A stretch of 64,000 nt of DNA from Mycobacteriales bacterium (GTDB lineage Bacteria > Actinomycetota > Actinomycetes > Mycobacteriales > SCTD01). Below are positions 1 through 9,326 of this stretch, one piece after another. The notes under the pieces were generated by a model. That model searched no databases. It was not told the origin of the DNA and worked only from the letters and a program-made list of their open reading frames with translations. The number at the start of each line of letters is the position of its first letter. The first letter of the stretch is position 1. The stretch covers positions 97,335-161,334 of the forward strand of contig JAUYQP010000032.1 in the NCBI GenBank assembly GCA_030697205.1. Direction: 5' to 3'. The position numbers and the translations under genes were made by a program.

Positions 1-104
1 CCCCGGGCGTCGTCGACCACGAGCCCGACGGTGACCGCGCTCGCAGCCACCGCCAGCCCGAGGACAAAGGCTCCGACCGCGACGGGTCGGCGCACTGACG
101 TCAT
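1..104 (-). CDS. partial protein with N-terminal membrane segment or signal peptide
   Basis: An ATG at 104 opens a frame that runs off the left edge, so only the first 34 residues are visible. They begin MTSVRRPVAVGAFVLGLAVA and continue as an uninterrupted hydrophobic helix after a short basic stretch, as in a signal peptide or a single membrane anchor. The start lies 4 bases after the stop of the upstream subtilase on the same strand, so the two are probably co-transcribed and perhaps translationally coupled. No function can be assigned from this fragment. In actinobacteria a small membrane or secreted partner beside a subtilase is common, but that is only context. Confidence 0.55.
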   Translation of the reverse strand, partial: MTSVRRPVAVGAFVLGLAVAASAVTVGLVVDDAR

Positions 105-108
105 CCGG

Positions 109-1920
109 CTAGTCCCAGGCCCCGTACCAGGCACCACCGGGGAGCGGTACGCCGAAGAACGTCCTCTCCCCCGACGAGCTGCCGTCGTCGGTCTCGCCGT
201 ACCAGCTGCTGCCGTACCAGCTCGAGCCGTACCAGCTCGAGCCGTACCAGCTACTGCCCGTCCACTGGCTCTCGTACCAGCTCGAGCCCGTCCACTCGCT
301 GTCGCGGAACTCCTGCGGGTCGAACTCCCGCAGCTGGCCGGTCGTCTGTCCTGCCAGCTGCTCGGGGCAGAAGACGTCGCGGACCGGGTCGAGCGGGTCG
401 CCCGTCGTGCACGTTGGGGTCACCAGCACTGTGCCGCGGCTGCCCTGCAGCGACCCGACCGTCTCGAAAGCGTCGCGGACCTGGGACACGACGGCCGCGG
501 TGCTGAGTCCCGCCCGGACGATGTCGAGCAGCCCTGCGCCGACCACCAGCGGGTCACGGGCCTGGATGCGCTGGGCACCAGCCGTGAGCCGGGTCTTCAC
601 CGCGTCGGGCGTGAGCGTCGAACGCTGCTGCAGCAGCAGCGCGACGGCGCCGGAGGTCACGGCGGTCGCCATCGAGGTCCCGGAGCCGGCGCGGTAGGGC
701 CCGCTAGGCGCACCGGGCATCGCCGCCAGCGCCGAGCCGGGGGCCTGCAGCGACACGACCTTCGCGCCGGGGGCGACGAGGTCAGGCTTGGCGATCCCGT
801 GGCGGGTCGGCCCGCGGCCGCTGAAGTCCGGGACGCGGTCGTCGTCGACGGCCGGCGTGCCGCGGTCGTTGACCGCACCCACCGTGATGACGAGCGGGTC
901 GTCGCCCGGCTTGCTGATCGTGCCGGCGGACGGTCCGCGGTTGCTCGCCGCGACGGTGACGACGAGTCCGGAGGCCCAGGCCCGCTGCACGGCGAGGTTG
1001 AGCGGGTCGACGGTGTGCGACACCGGGCTGTCCGTGCCGAGCGAGAGGTTGAGGACGCGGATGCCGTAGCGCGGCGCGAACGACGTGACCCATTGGATCC
1101 CGGCGAGCACCTTGCTGACGTCCGCCGATCCGTCCCTGCCCGCGATCTTGACGCTGATGAGATCGGCGTCGGGGGCCGTGCCCTTGTAGAGGCCGCCGGA
1201 CTGCGCGCCGTTGCCGGCGATCAGACCGGCGAGAAAGGTGCCGTGGCCGTAGCTGTCGTCGCAGCTCGCCTCGCCGGAGAAGTTCACGCAGGCCACCGTG
1301 GCCCGCTGGCGGGGGGCCACGTCGTCGACGTCGGGCAGGGACGCACCGAGGTCGTTCGGCAGCGACTCGACGGCCTTGCTGCGGTCGGCCGGAAGCGGGT
1401 CCTCCACGGGCAGGACCCGCGAGCGCGACCCGTCACTCGTCATGAGGTCGGGAGACGGGGTGATGCCGGTGTCGAGCAGCGCGACGACGACGCCCTTGCC
1501 GGTGATCCCGAGGGCGTGCGCAGCCTCGGCGTTGGTCTCGCGGTTGACCACGGGCCGGGGGTACGACGAGGACGTGTCCGTGGCGGTCGACGGGTCGGCC
1601 TGGACGTGGACGCTCGCGTCAGGGGTGACGGCCCGTACTCCGGCGGAGGAAGCCAGCCGTGGCTGCGCGTCCACGGGGATGCTGGCAGCGACACCGTCGA
1701 CGATCGCCAGCTCGCGCGTCACGCTGCCACCGACCCGACGCACCGCCTGCGCGGCGGCCTCGACCGAGTCGGCCTGCACCACGACCCGAACGGGTGCGGT
1801 GGCCTGTGCACCCTGGGACACCGGTGCGCCCTGCGCCAGCGGGGCCGCGGTCGCGGCGGGGGCCACCACCACGCACGTGCCGAGCAGCAGTGCGATTCCG
1901 ACCTGTGGAGCTCTCGTCAC
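109..1920 (-). CDS. secreted S8 family serine peptidase (subtilase) with GSSWY repeat tail
   Basis: Exported subtilisin-like endopeptidase. From the GTG at 1920 (preceded by GGGGGG, about 7 bases away) the protein has 603 residues. A signal peptide (VTRAPQVGIALLLG...) is followed by an inhibitor-I9-like propeptide and the S8 domain. The catalytic triad is visible: Asp150 in VALLDTGI, His226 in YGHGTFLAG, Ser416 in GTSMA, with oxyanion Asn327 in ASNRGPS. The C-terminus carries five GSSWY units, four in direct tandem, then an acidic Ser-rich stretch ending GAWYGAWD. An in-frame ATG at 2028 would add 36 residues before the signal peptide and is less likely. Family assignment is firm; the substrate is unknown. 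The aromatic tail may bind the cell wall or polysaccharide (inference). Confidence 0.93.
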   Translation of the reverse strand: MTRAPQVGIALLLGTCVVVAPAATAAPLAQGAPVSQGAQATAPVRVVVQADSVEAAAQAVRRVGGSVTRELAIVDGVAASIPVDAQPRLASSAGVRAVTPDASVHVQADPSTATDTSSSYPRPVVNRETNAEAAHALGITGKGVVVALLDTGITPSPDLMTSDGSRSRVLPVEDPLPADRSKAVESLPNDLGASLPDVDDVAPRQRATVACVNFSGEASCDDSYGHGTFLAGLIAGNGAQSGGLYKGTAPDADLISVKIAGRDGSADVSKVLAGIQWVTSFAPRYGIRVLNLSLGTDSPVSHTVDPLNLAVQRAWASGLVVTVAASNRGPSAGTISKPGDDPLVITVGAVNDRGTPAVDDDRVPDFSGRGPTRHGIAKPDLVAPGAKVVSLQAPGSALAAMPGAPSGPYRAGSGTSMATAVTSGAVALLLQQRSTLTPDAVKTRLTAGAQRIQARDPLVVGAGLLDIVRAGLSTAAVVSQVRDAFETVGSLQGSRGTVLVTPTCTTGDPLDPVRDVFCPEQLAGQTTGQLREFDPQEFRDSEWTGSSWYESQWTGSSWYGSSWYGSSWYGSSWYGETDDGSSSGERTFFGVPLPGGAWYGAWD

Positions 1921-2049
1921 CGAACGTCCCCCCTGAGCCACGGGCTGTGACCGCTCGTGGTCACGACCAGCACCGTCCGGCCGGATTACCCGGCCTTCCC
2001 ACGAGCGAAACGCAGCATGCTGCGCCAATGTCGTGAGATGCCCGTCACA

Positions 2050-2259
2050 TCACCAGGTCGGTCGTCGCCAACCTCTTTCCAGCAGTGCCTCCTGCAGTGC
2101 CGTCCCCGCCTCGTCGCGCTCGGCCTGCAACCGGTCCATCGTCGCGAGGTCGAGCTCGCCACGGCCTGCGTGGTGCTCCAGCCGGTTGGTGGCGATGACC
2201 AGGTCGCGCATGGCGGCGACGAGACGGTCGTCGGTGAGAGCGAGGGCGAGAGCGGGCAC
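2050..2259 (-). CDS. small helical protein of unknown function
   Basis: A 69-residue, mostly helical and charged protein (MPALALALTDDRLVAAMRDL...). It starts at a GTG preceded by GGGAGG at ideal spacing, which supports real translation. It has no signal peptide, cysteines or known motif; the heptad-like spacing of Leu/Ala with Arg/Glu suggests a coiled coil. It lies alone between the subtilase and the FKBP gene, on the same strand as both but separated from each by more than 120 bases. I do not recognise the family. Confidence 0.6.
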   Translation of the reverse strand: MPALALALTDDRLVAAMRDLVIATNRLEHHAGRGELDLATMDRLQAERDEAGTALQEALLERGWRRPTW

Positions 2260-2455
2260 GGGGCCTCCCGAGGCTGAGGTGTGCTCTCTGCCTCGGCCAC
2301 CTGGAGCAGTGTTCTGCAGCGAGCGGCCGAGAGTCCACCCGATCGGCGCATCGGCCCGACGCGGCTGCTGGGCCGATCGGAGCAGTCAGTACCCGCGGGC
2401 GGTCTCGCGGGCGGTCCCGCTGGAGGTGGCGCCCTGCAGACGGCGTACCCCGCTG

Positions 2456-3073
2456 CTACTCGACCTTCACCAGGTCGACGACGAAGACCAGCGACGCTCC
2501 GCCCGGGATGTCGGGCGGGTAGCCCTCCGCGCCGTACCCCTGCTCGGCCGGGATGGTCAGCTGGCGCCGGCCACCGACCTTCATACCGACCAGGCCACGG
2601 TCCCAGCCCTGGATGACCGCGCCCTCGCCGAGGGTGAAGGGGAAGGTCGAGTCGGGGCCGCGGTCCCAGGAGGCGTCGAACTGCTTGCCGTCTGCGGCGA
2701 GGACCCCGACGTAGCGCACCGTGAGCGCCGAGCCCGCGCAGGCCGTCGTCCCGGTGCCGGTGACGACATCGGCGACGACCAGCGCCTCCACCGTCGCGGG
2801 GCCCTTCGGGACGGTCGGCTTCTTCGTCAGGTCGGTGGTGCTCCCGGCCGCGGCGGGCGAGAGGGCCGGCGCTCCGTCGCAGGACGCCGCGTCACCAGGC
2901 GCGGGCGCCCCGGTCGGAAGGCCCGGCCCCTGGATGGGCGCGCTGGTGCTGGGTGCGCTCTGCACCGTTGGGTCCTCGAGGGCGTCGGTGGCCTCATCGC
3001 CGCAGCCGGCCAGCCCGACGAGCAGGGCCACGACGACCGTCGTACGCCGTGCTGTGGTCAGTGCGCGTCTCAC
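2456..3073 (-). CDS. FKBP-type peptidyl-prolyl cis-trans isomerase lipoprotein
   Basis: Cis-trans prolyl isomerase anchored outside the membrane. The 205-residue product has a lipoprotein signal with lipobox LAGC (Cys24), a low-complexity Ser/Pro/Ala linker to about residue 85, and one FKBP domain at the C-terminus. Family landmarks are visible: [47 protein letters not shown] and FVVDLVKVE. Its GTG start overlaps the prcA stop by 4 bases (GTGA), so it is the last gene of the pup-proteasome operon. FKBP genes near proteasome and pafA genes are familiar in actinobacteria; here no pafA separates them. Function is confident; a role in proteasome biology is only contextual. Confidence 0.93.
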   Translation of the reverse strand: MRRALTTARRTTVVVALLVGLAGCGDEATDALEDPTVQSAPSTSAPIQGPGLPTGAPAPGDAASCDGAPALSPAAAGSTTDLTKKPTVPKGPATVEALVVADVVTGTGTTACAGSALTVRYVGVLAADGKQFDASWDRGPDSTFPFTLGEGAVIQGWDRGLVGMKVGGRRQLTIPAEQGYGAEGYPPDIPGGASLVFVVDLVKVE

Positions 3074-3768
3074 GGGGCGAGCAGCCTCTCGAGCGGGGCG
3101 CCGACGAGGCGCTTGAAGGCGCGCCGGGGTCGGGTGCGGTCAAGGACAGCGGCCTCGAGGTCCTCGGCCGCGATGGTGCGGGCCTCGGCTCCGTCGGCGA
3201 CCGGCTGCGCGAGCGCGGTGACGGCGAGCTTGAGCACGTCGGCGAGCGGCGCGGTGGGGTCGTGGTGCTCCTTGACCCAGGTGGCGATGGGCTCGGCGTT
3301 GCCGCCCATGGCGACGAAGCCGTGCTCGTCGGCCACGCTGCCGTCGTAGGTGAGCCGGTAGATCTGGTCGTCGGCCGCGGTCTGGCCGACCTCGGCGACG
3401 ACGAGCTCGACCTCGTAGGGCTTGCCGGACTCGGTGAAGATCGTGCCGAGGGTCTGGGCGTAGGCGTTGGCGAGGCCCCGGCTGGTGACGTCGCGGCGGT
3501 CGTACTGGTAGCCGCGGAGGTCGGCGTAGCGGACACCCGCGAGCCGGAGGTTCTCGAACTCGTTGTACTTGCCGACCGCGGCGAAGGCGATGCGGTCGTA
3601 GATCTCGGAGATCTTGTGCAGCGCGTTGGAGGGATTCTCGCCGACGAACAGGATGCCGTCGGCGTAGGTGATCGTCAGGACGCTGCGACCGCGCGCGATG
3701 CCCTTGCGGGCGTAGTCGCTCTTGTCCTTCATCACCTGCTCGGGCGAGACGTAGAACGGCGTGCTCAT
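3070..3768 (-). CDS. prcA: 20S proteasome alpha subunit
   Basis: Outer-ring subunit of the actinobacterial 20S proteasome. The 232-residue protein begins [20 protein letters not shown], the gate-forming N-terminus and first helix of bacterial alpha subunits, followed by [20 protein letters not shown] and [19 protein letters not shown], which are characteristic. It lacks a catalytic N-terminal Thr, as alpha subunits do. The C-terminal tail is Arg-rich ([19 protein letters not shown]). It lies 4 bases after prcB and overlaps the FKBP gene by 4 bases, so subunits are made from one message. Its rings cap the beta rings and bind the Arc ATPase through its C-terminal tail. Confidence 0.97.
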   Translation of the reverse strand: MSTPFYVSPEQVMKDKSDYARKGIARGRSVLTITYADGILFVGENPSNALHKISEIYDRIAFAAVGKYNEFENLRLAGVRYADLRGYQYDRRDVTSRGLANAYAQTLGTIFTESGKPYEVELVVAEVGQTAADDQIYRLTYDGSVADEHGFVAMGGNAEPIATWVKEHHDPTAPLADVLKLAVTALAQPVADGAEARTIAAEDLEAAVLDRTRPRRAFKRLVGAPLERLLAP

Positions 3769-3772
3769 CGGC

Positions 3773-4591
3773 TCAGCCCCCCGGGTTCGTCATGCGGGCG
3801 TCGACGACGCTCTGGACCACGGCGCCGACCTCGATGTCGGGCAGCCTGCGCAGCCCCTCGTCGGTCACGCTCATGACCACGGGCCAGATCTTGCGGGTGA
3901 GGTCGGGGCCGCCGGTCGCGCTGTCGTCGTCGGCGGCGTCGTAGAGCGCGTCCACGCACAGCGCCACCGCCTCGGCCTCAGTGCTGCCCTCGGTGAAGCG
4001 CTTCTTCAGCGCGCTGCGGGCGAAGACGCTGCCCGAGCCGACGCTGTGGAAGCTGTGCTCCTCGTAGCGCCCGCCCGTCACGTCGTAGCTGAAGATCCGA
4101 CCGATGCCTGCGTCGAGGTCGTAGCCGGCGAACAGCGGCACGACCGCGAGGCCCTGCATGGCCATCGCGAGGTTGCCGCGGATCATCGCGGACAGCCGGT
4201 TGGCCTTGCCGTCGAGGCTCAGCACGCTGCCCTCGAGCTTCTCGTAGTGCTCGAGCTCGACCTGGAACAGCCGCACCATCTCGATCGCGAGGCCCGCCGT
4301 GCCGGCGATGCCCACGCAGGAGTACTCGTCGGCGGGGAAGACCTTCTCGATGTCGCGCTGGGCGATGATGTTGCCCATCGTCGCGCGGCGGTCCCCGGCC
4401 ATCACCACGCCGTGCGCGTGCGTAACCGCGACGATCGTCGTGCCGTGCGGCGCGTCCACAGTGCCGGACGGCAGCGTCAGCCGCGACGGGAGCAGGTCCG
4501 GCGCTGCCGCTCCGAGGAACTCCACGAAGCTGCCCGCCGGTGCGGTGTAGTGGGCGGGCAAGCGCCCGGACTCCCCTGGTGCCTGTGTCAC
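3773..4591 (-). CDS. prcB: 20S proteasome beta subunit (catalytic)
   Basis: Catalytic subunit of the proteasome. The 272-residue precursor carries a propeptide of 50 residues; autocleavage after His49-Gly50 would expose Thr51 in HGTTIVAV as the N-terminal nucleophile. The following [18 protein letters not shown] and [18 protein letters not shown] are typical of PrcB. Its start codon overlaps the stop of the upstream endonuclease VII-like gene (ATGA), and it lies 4 bases before prcA. Inside the assembled barrel it hydrolyses pupylated proteins delivered by Arc. Length and motifs are normal. Confidence 0.97.
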   Translation of the reverse strand: MTQAPGESGRLPAHYTAPAGSFVEFLGAAAPDLLPSRLTLPSGTVDAPHGTTIVAVTHAHGVVMAGDRRATMGNIIAQRDIEKVFPADEYSCVGIAGTAGLAIEMVRLFQVELEHYEKLEGSVLSLDGKANRLSAMIRGNLAMAMQGLAVVPLFAGYDLDAGIGRIFSYDVTGGRYEEHSFHSVGSGSVFARSALKKRFTEGSTEAEAVALCVDALYDAADDDSATGGPDLTRKIWPVVMSVTDEGLRRLPDIEVGAVVQSVVDARMTNPGG

Positions 4592-5154
4592 GACGTCCTC
4601 TCGATGTACTCGATCATCCGGCGCAGCGTCTCAGAGGAGTCTGCGACCTGGCCGAGCGCGGCGTTGCACCGGAAGCAAAGCACCCCGCGCACCTGGCCCG
4701 TCACGTGGTCGTGGTCGACATGGACCGCCTCGTGCTTCTGGCAGATGGCGCAGAGCCCGCCTTGGGCGTCGATGAGAGCGTCGCGCTGGGTCAGAGTGAG
4801 TCCGTAGACCTTGAGGAAGCGCGTCTCTCGCGCCTTGGCGGCCACGCACTCCTTGCACCAGGCATTGAGCCCGCCAGGCTGCCGCGGCGCCTTCGAGAAC
4901 CGATTGTGCGGTAGGACCGACGTGCATCGTGGGCAGTACTTGTGACCCTCGGGATCCTGGCGCCTGGCTCGCACCGTGTGCCCGGCACGCTCTCGTCGGC
5001 GTCGGTACGTGGCCGCAGCGCGCAAGGAGAAGCACTGCTTGCAGTAGAACTGCAGGCCGTCTGGCTGCCCGGCATTCTTAGAGAAGTCACTGACTTGTTT
5101 CGCCTGCTTGCAATCTGGGCAAACCTTGCGGCCCGCGCGAGGCGAATCGCTCAA
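4588..5154 (-). CDS. endonuclease VII-like zinc protein inside the pup-proteasome operon
   Basis: A 188-residue protein with three zinc-binding clusters. Two related N-terminal modules have CxxC pairs at 12/15 with 38/41 and at 74/77 with 100/103, each containing a (D/N)xFSKxxxQPxGL stretch. The C-terminal module (135-170: [25 protein letters not shown]) matches the recombination endonuclease VII/HNH fold, with the His-Asp-His core intact. The start is TTG at 5154, touching the pup stop codon; the end overlaps prcB by 4 bases. So pup, this gene, prcB, prcA and the FKBP gene form one coupled unit. Nuclease activity is inferred from motifs; its connection to protein degradation is unknown. Confidence 0.87.
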   Translation of the reverse strand: MSDSPRAGRKVCPDCKQAKQVSDFSKNAGQPDGLQFYCKQCFSLRAAATYRRRRERAGHTVRARRQDPEGHKYCPRCTSVLPHNRFSKAPRQPGGLNAWCKECVAAKARETRFLKVYGLTLTQRDALIDAQGGLCAICQKHEAVHVDHDHVTGQVRGVLCFRCNAALGQVADSSETLRRMIEYIERTS

Positions 5155-5376
5155 TTATTGGCCCCCCTTCTGAACGTATCCCTTCACGAAGTCCTCAGCA
5201 TTCGACTCGAGCACCTCGTCGATTTCGTCCAACAATGCGTCGACGTCGTCGGTGAGGGCACCGACGCGCTCCTGCACGTCGCTGGTCGCGTCGACCGGGT
5301 CGGCGCCGGTCTCCTCGACCTCGTCCGACGAGCGGTTCGCCCGCTCCTGACCGCCGCCACTGTCCTTGGTCGCCAT
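5155..5376 (-). CDS. pup: prokaryotic ubiquitin-like protein Pup
   Basis: Protein tag for proteasomal degradation. The 73-residue, strongly acidic and probably disordered protein ends in GGQ; Dop deamidates this Gln to Glu before ligation to substrate lysines by PafA. The region DALLDEIDEVLESNAEDFVK is the conserved segment that forms a helix on binding the Arc coiled coil. It is slightly longer than many homologues because of a Ser/Gly-rich N-terminus (MATKDSGGG). It is the first gene of the leftward proteasome operon, and its stop codon abuts the next start. Confidence 0.96.
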   Translation of the reverse strand: MATKDSGGGQERANRSSDEVEETGADPVDATSDVQERVGALTDDVDALLDEIDEVLESNAEDFVKGYVQKGGQ

Positions 5377-5460
5377 CGTGCGCTCCTGCCGTCGGGATCC
5401 CTGTGACGCAACCTATGCGACGGGAGCGTCACCCACCCATCGGCGCGGCTGGCGTGTGGA

Positions 5461-5811
5461 TCAGTCGTCGACGACGACCCAGGAGCCGTCGCGGCGGGCG
5501 GGGCGGCGGCGCAGCCTCGCGACCCGGCCGAGCAACGCGAATGCCTGGGTGTAGCCGGGGGTCTTCCCGACGTAGGTCAAGAAGCCCTTCGGGCCCTCGA
5601 CCATCTCGCCGGTGTCGAGGTCGTAGCGGGAGCCGTGCCACGGGCAGACCAGGCAGCCGGCGGCGTCGAGCGAGCCCTTGGACAGGTCGGCGAGCTGGTG
5701 GCGGCAGCGGGAGGAGACTGCGCGCAGCTCGCCGTCACGATCGGCGACGGTCCATCGACCGGCGCGGGCGACGCCACGGGTCGGGAGCGAGGTGGCGGGG
5801 ATCTGCGGCAC
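5461..5811 (-). CDS. Rieske [2Fe-2S] domain protein
   Basis: Small electron-transfer protein of 116 residues. The Rieske cluster ligands are present as SRCRHQLADL and, about 17 residues later, CLVCPWHGSRYD, giving the CxH...CxxH pattern. The rest is the beta-sandwich of a stand-alone Rieske ferredoxin, with a basic C-terminal extension ending VVVDD. No oxygenase catalytic domain is attached and no partner oxygenase is adjacent. The gene is transcribed toward pup but separated from it by 84 bases, and diverges from the coiled-coil gene at 5898. Confidence 0.9.
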   Translation of the reverse strand: MPQIPATSLPTRGVARAGRWTVADRDGELRAVSSRCRHQLADLSKGSLDAAGCLVCPWHGSRYDLDTGEMVEGPKGFLTYVGKTPGYTQAFALLGRVARLRRRPARRDGSWVVVDD

Positions 5812-5897
5812 GGGGCCTCCAGGTGGGGTTCGGAACAGCGACCCTGCTCGCCCGACCCCACTGCTGTCCAGCGCAGCCGGACGGCAGACTGCGCGGC

Positions 5898-6782
5898 ATG
5901 GGGATCGACGAGCTCGCGGACGCGCTCTACGCGCTGCCGCCGGAAGCTTTCACGGTCGCCCGCGGCACCGCGGCGAGGGCCGACCCGTCGAGCAAGCAGG
6001 CCATCACTGCGCTGCGTCGACCGACCGTCGCGGCCTGGATCGTCAACGTCCTCGTTCGTCACGACCCCGCGGTGCTCGAGGACCTGCTCGCCCTGGGGCC
6101 CGCGCTGGTCGAGGCTCAGCGCGCCGGTGACGGACCGCAGCTGCGCACCCTGTCCGAGCGGAGGCGGGCGCTGCTCGGGACAGTGACCGCGCGCGCGGTC
6201 GAGCTGGCCTACCGCGAGGTCACCGGCGCCGTGCGGAGCGAGGTCGAGGCGACCCTCGATGCAGCCCTGGCCGATCCCGCGAGCGCCGACGCGGTGCGTT
6301 CGGGCCGGCTGGTCCGGGCGCTGTCCTACGCGGGTTTCGGTGGTGTCGACCTCGACGGAGCGACGGCCGTGCCGATGAGCGCGGGCAAGGCGGCCGCGGG
6401 CAAGGCGACCGGCGGCAAGGCGACCGGTGACAGAGCGCCCGCGGTGGCGGGGCCGTCGGCGGCCGAGCTCACGGCCCGCGCGGAGCTGGAGCGGCTGGAG
6501 GCCGACGCCCTCGACGCCGCCGGCCGGCTCGACGACGCCGTACGCGCCCTCGACACCTCCTGCGAGGCCGCCAACCGGGCCGCCGCGGACCTCACCGTCG
6601 CCGACGCGGAGGTCGCCCGCGCCGAGGAGGCGCTGGCGCAGGCGCGGCAGCGTCGTACAGCCGTGCACGACCGCGAGCGCGAGACCACGTCCGCGAGGGC
6701 CGCGGCAGAGCGGGCCGTCACGAGAGCCCAGGCCCGCGCGGAGAAAGCGCGGCTGGCCCTCGACGCGCGACGGCGGGGCTAG
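5898..6782 (+). CDS. coiled-coil protein of unknown function
   Basis: A 294-residue protein starting [20 protein letters not shown]. The first 170 residues form a helical domain ([36 protein letters not shown]); next comes a Gly/Lys/Ala linker made of AGKA/GGKA repeats, then a C-terminal alpha-helical region of roughly 100 residues rich in Ala, Glu and Arg that should form a long coiled coil. No enzyme motif or membrane segment is visible. Codon bias supports this start; a longer frame upstream is Arg/Ser-rich and overlaps the divergent Rieske gene, so it was not used. The last 4 bases overlap the 3' end of dop on the other strand. Proteins with such an N-terminal domain are known in actinobacteria, but I cannot assign a function. 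Confidence 0.78.
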   Translation: MGIDELADALYALPPEAFTVARGTAARADPSSKQAITALRRPTVAAWIVNVLVRHDPAVLEDLLALGPALVEAQRAGDGPQLRTLSERRRALLGTVTARAVELAYREVTGAVRSEVEATLDAALADPASADAVRSGRLVRALSYAGFGGVDLDGATAVPMSAGKAAAGKATGGKATGDRAPAVAGPSAAELTARAELERLEADALDAAGRLDDAVRALDTSCEAANRAAADLTVADAEVARAEEALAQARQRRTAVHDRERETTSARAAAERAVTRAQARAEKARLALDARRRG

Positions 6783-8305
6783 CGCTTGCCGGCCAGCCGG
6801 TCGACGAGCTCGAGCGCGGTGTCGCAGGCGTCGAGCAGCTCACCGACGTGGGCCCTGGTCCCGCGCAGGGGCTCCAGGGTCGGGACGCGCTGCAGCGACT
6901 CGCGGCCGACGTCAAAGATGACGGAGTCCCACGACGCGGCGGCGACGGCGGTGGGGTACTTCGACAGGCAGCGCCCGCGGAAGTAGGCGCGGGTGTCCTC
7001 CGGCGGGTTGAGGACAGCGTGCTGCACCTCGTCCTCGGTGACGATCGTGTCCATAGACCCGCGCGCGACGAGCCGGTTGTAGAGGCCCTTGTCGAGCCGC
7101 ACGTCGGACCACTGCAGGTCGACCAGGTGCAGCTTGGCGGCGTCCCACGTCAATCCCTCGCGGTCGCGGTAGCCCTCGAGCAGGCTGAGCTTGGCCACCC
7201 AGTCGAGCTCGCGCGCCAGCGACATCGGGTCGGTGGCGAGCCGGTCGAGCACCGACTCCCAGCGGCGCAGGACGTCGTCGGTCTCGGGGTCGACGTCGGC
7301 GCCGTAGCGGTCCTCGACGAACTTGCGCGCCTGCTCGAGGTACTCCGTCTGCAGCTGCACCGCGGTGAGGTGCCGGCCGTCGCGCAGGGTCAGCAGGTGG
7401 GTCAGCGACGGGTCGTGCGACACGGCGCGCAGTGACGCGACGGGGTCGACGACCGCGAGGTCCACGCCGGTCTCGGTGAACCACCGCGCTTCGATCATCG
7501 ACAGCACCAGCGAGGTGGTGCCGACCTTGAGGTACGTCGAGACCTCCGCGAGGTTGGCGTCGCCGATGATGACGTGCAGCCGGCGGTACTTCTCCGGGTC
7601 GGCGTGCGGCTCGTCGCGGGTGTTGATGATGGGTCGCTTGAGGGTGGTCTCGAGGCCCACCTCGACCTCGAAGAAGTCGGCGCGCTGCGACAGCTGGAAG
7701 CCGGTGCCGCGCCCGTCCTGGCCGGTCCCGACCCGACCGGCTCCGGTGACGACCTGTCGGGAGACGAAGAACGGCGTGAGGTGCCGGACGATCTCCGCGA
7801 AGGGCGTCTGACGGGCCATCAGGTAGTTCTCGTGGGTGCCGTAGGAGGCGCCCTTGCCGTCGGTGTTGTTCTTGTAGAGCTGGATCGGCGCGGTCCCCGG
7901 CACCTGCAGCGCCCGCTCCGCCGCGAGCGCCATCACCCGCTCCCCCGCCTTGTCCCACAGCACCGCGTCGCGCGGGCCGGTGACCTCCGGCGAGGAGTAC
8001 TCCGGGTGTGCGTGGTCGACGTAGAGCCGCGCGCCGTTGGTGAGGATCACGTTGGCGAGGCCGAGCTCGTCGTCGGGCTCGCCGGGCGAGTGGTCGGAGC
8101 CGCCGAGGCCCACCTCGAACCCACGCGCGTCGCGCAGCGGGTTCTCCTCCTCGAAGTCCCACCGGGTACGCCGGTCCCGCGTGGGCATCGCGCCCGCGTA
8201 GCCGTTGACGACCTGGGAGCTGGCAACCATCGCGTTGACGCCCGCGACGCTCGGGACGGAGACGCCGTACTCCGTCTCGATCCCCATGACCCGCCGGCTG
8301 CTCAT
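6779..8305 (-). CDS. dop: Pup deamidase/depupylase Dop
   Basis: Carboxylate-amine ligase fold enzyme that converts the Pup C-terminal Gln to Glu and removes Pup from substrates. The 508-residue length is typical. It opens with the diagnostic MGIETEYGV; Asp97 in [15 protein letters not shown] is the proposed nucleophile; [18 protein letters not shown] and [28 protein letters not shown] are ATP/Mg and Pup-site segments. The insertion around residues 40-80 is the loop that distinguishes Dop from PafA. It lies between arc and pup, as in other actinobacteria. PafA itself is not in this window. Confidence 0.96.
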   Translation of the reverse strand: MSSRRVMGIETEYGVSVPSVAGVNAMVASSQVVNGYAGAMPTRDRRTRWDFEEENPLRDARGFEVGLGGSDHSPGEPDDELGLANVILTNGARLYVDHAHPEYSSPEVTGPRDAVLWDKAGERVMALAAERALQVPGTAPIQLYKNNTDGKGASYGTHENYLMARQTPFAEIVRHLTPFFVSRQVVTGAGRVGTGQDGRGTGFQLSQRADFFEVEVGLETTLKRPIINTRDEPHADPEKYRRLHVIIGDANLAEVSTYLKVGTTSLVLSMIEARWFTETGVDLAVVDPVASLRAVSHDPSLTHLLTLRDGRHLTAVQLQTEYLEQARKFVEDRYGADVDPETDDVLRRWESVLDRLATDPMSLARELDWVAKLSLLEGYRDREGLTWDAAKLHLVDLQWSDVRLDKGLYNRLVARGSMDTIVTEDEVQHAVLNPPEDTRAYFRGRCLSKYPTAVAAASWDSVIFDVGRESLQRVPTLEPLRGTRAHVGELLDACDTALELVDRLAGKR

Positions 8306-8333
8306 GACCCCGAGCCTAAGCCGCCCCCCGCCC

Positions 8334-8389
8334 CCCTTGCGTCATCAGGACTCAGGAGATGCCGCCGCGCGGGGGTTATGACGCAAGGG
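8334..8389. repeat. dispersed palindromic element, copy A
   Basis: Perfect 12-bp inverted repeat (CCCTTGCGTCAT at 8334-8345 and ATGACGCAAGGG at 8378-8389) with a 32-base centre, in the gap between the divergent dop and hydrolase genes. The inner 47 bases (8340-8386) align without gaps to a second copy at 20401-20447. Shared blocks are CGTCAT, CTCAGGAG, TGCC and TTATGACGCAA. Equal length and conserved blocks in two unrelated gaps mark a dispersed family rather than a chance palindrome. Confidence 0.8.
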
Positions 8390-8444
8390 CCGGTGAACCG
8401 CGGATCCCCCGCGGGCGAACGCCTCCACCGTGCAGGATGGTCGG

Positions 8445-9302
8445 ATGACGCGACGACGGGCGCTCGGGGTGCTCGGGGCCGCCGTCGCCGGTGCCGCGGG
8501 CCTGCTGGGGCTGCGCGAGCTCGCCCGCACCGCCCCGGATCCGGTCGTCGTCGCCGGCACGACGCGCACCATCGACCGCTTCGCCGACCACGCGAGCGGC
8601 GAGGGCGAGTGGTGGGTGCCACCGGGCGCCACCGGGCCGCTGCCGACGGTCGTGCTGGTCCACGGCGGCTACTGGCGGGCCGGCTTCGACCGGACCCTCG
8701 AGGACGCCCTCGCCGCGGACCTCGCCGGCCGCGGGTTCCTCGTCTGGAACCTCGACTACCGCCCCTCCACGACGGCCTTCCCGACGACCCTCACCGATGC
8801 CGCACAGGCCTACGACCACCTCGTCACCGGGGTCCACGCCGACCGGGTCGACCGGTCGCGCGTCGCGGTCGCGGGCCACTCCGCCGGCGGACACCTCGCG
8901 CTGTGGCTCGCCAGCCGGCCGCGGCTGCCGGACGGCCACCCGGTCCGGACCCCCGCGGTCGTGCCGGCGCTGTGCGTGGCGCAGGCCCCGGTGGCCGACC
9001 TCGTCGAGGCCCACCGCCTCGGCCTCGGCGGCGGTGCGGTCGCGGCGCTGCTCGACGGCTCGCCACGTGACCACCCGGACCGCTACGCCGTCGCGGACCC
9101 GGCCCAGCTCGCGCCGTCAGGGGTCCGCACCGTGCTCGTCCACGGTGTCGACGACAGCGTCGTCCCGATCAGCCAGAGCGAGGCCTACCTCCGGCGCGAC
9201 CCCACCGCGCAGTTACGACGGGTCGCCGGCGGGCACTTCGAGCACCTCGACCCGCGCACCGAGGCGATCGGTGCGCTGCGCGAGGCGCTCGCGACGCTGT
9301 AA
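8445..9302 (+). CDS. Tat-type exported alpha/beta hydrolase
   Basis: Probable esterase or lipase of the alpha/beta-hydrolase fold (HSL/dienelactone-hydrolase-like). From the ATG at 8445 the protein has 285 residues and begins MTRRRALGVLGAAVAGAAGL, a twin-arginine signal peptide. Catalytic features: oxyanion HGGYWR, nucleophile Ser in AGHSAGGHLALWL, acid Asp in VHGVDDSVVP and His in AGGHFEHLDP. An upstream in-frame GTG (8430) would add five residues. It is monocistronic, divergent from dop and convergent with arc, 24 bases from the arc stop. The substrate cannot be inferred. Confidence 0.88.
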   Translation: MTRRRALGVLGAAVAGAAGLLGLRELARTAPDPVVVAGTTRTIDRFADHASGEGEWWVPPGATGPLPTVVLVHGGYWRAGFDRTLEDALAADLAGRGFLVWNLDYRPSTTAFPTTLTDAAQAYDHLVTGVHADRVDRSRVAVAGHSAGGHLALWLASRPRLPDGHPVRTPAVVPALCVAQAPVADLVEAHRLGLGGGAVAALLDGSPRDHPDRYAVADPAQLAPSGVRTVLVHGVDDSVVPISQSEAYLRRDPTAQLRRVAGGHFEHLDPRTEAIGALREALATL

Positions 9303-9326
9303 CGCCGCGGCGTACTCCTTGCGGCC

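Noticed and set aside
31..1950. Open frame of 639 codons on the + strand opposite the subtilase
   Set aside because: It is the antisense shadow of a GC-rich gene: no ribosome site, no recognisable domain, Arg/Gly/Ala-rich low complexity, while the opposite strand has a full catalytic triad.
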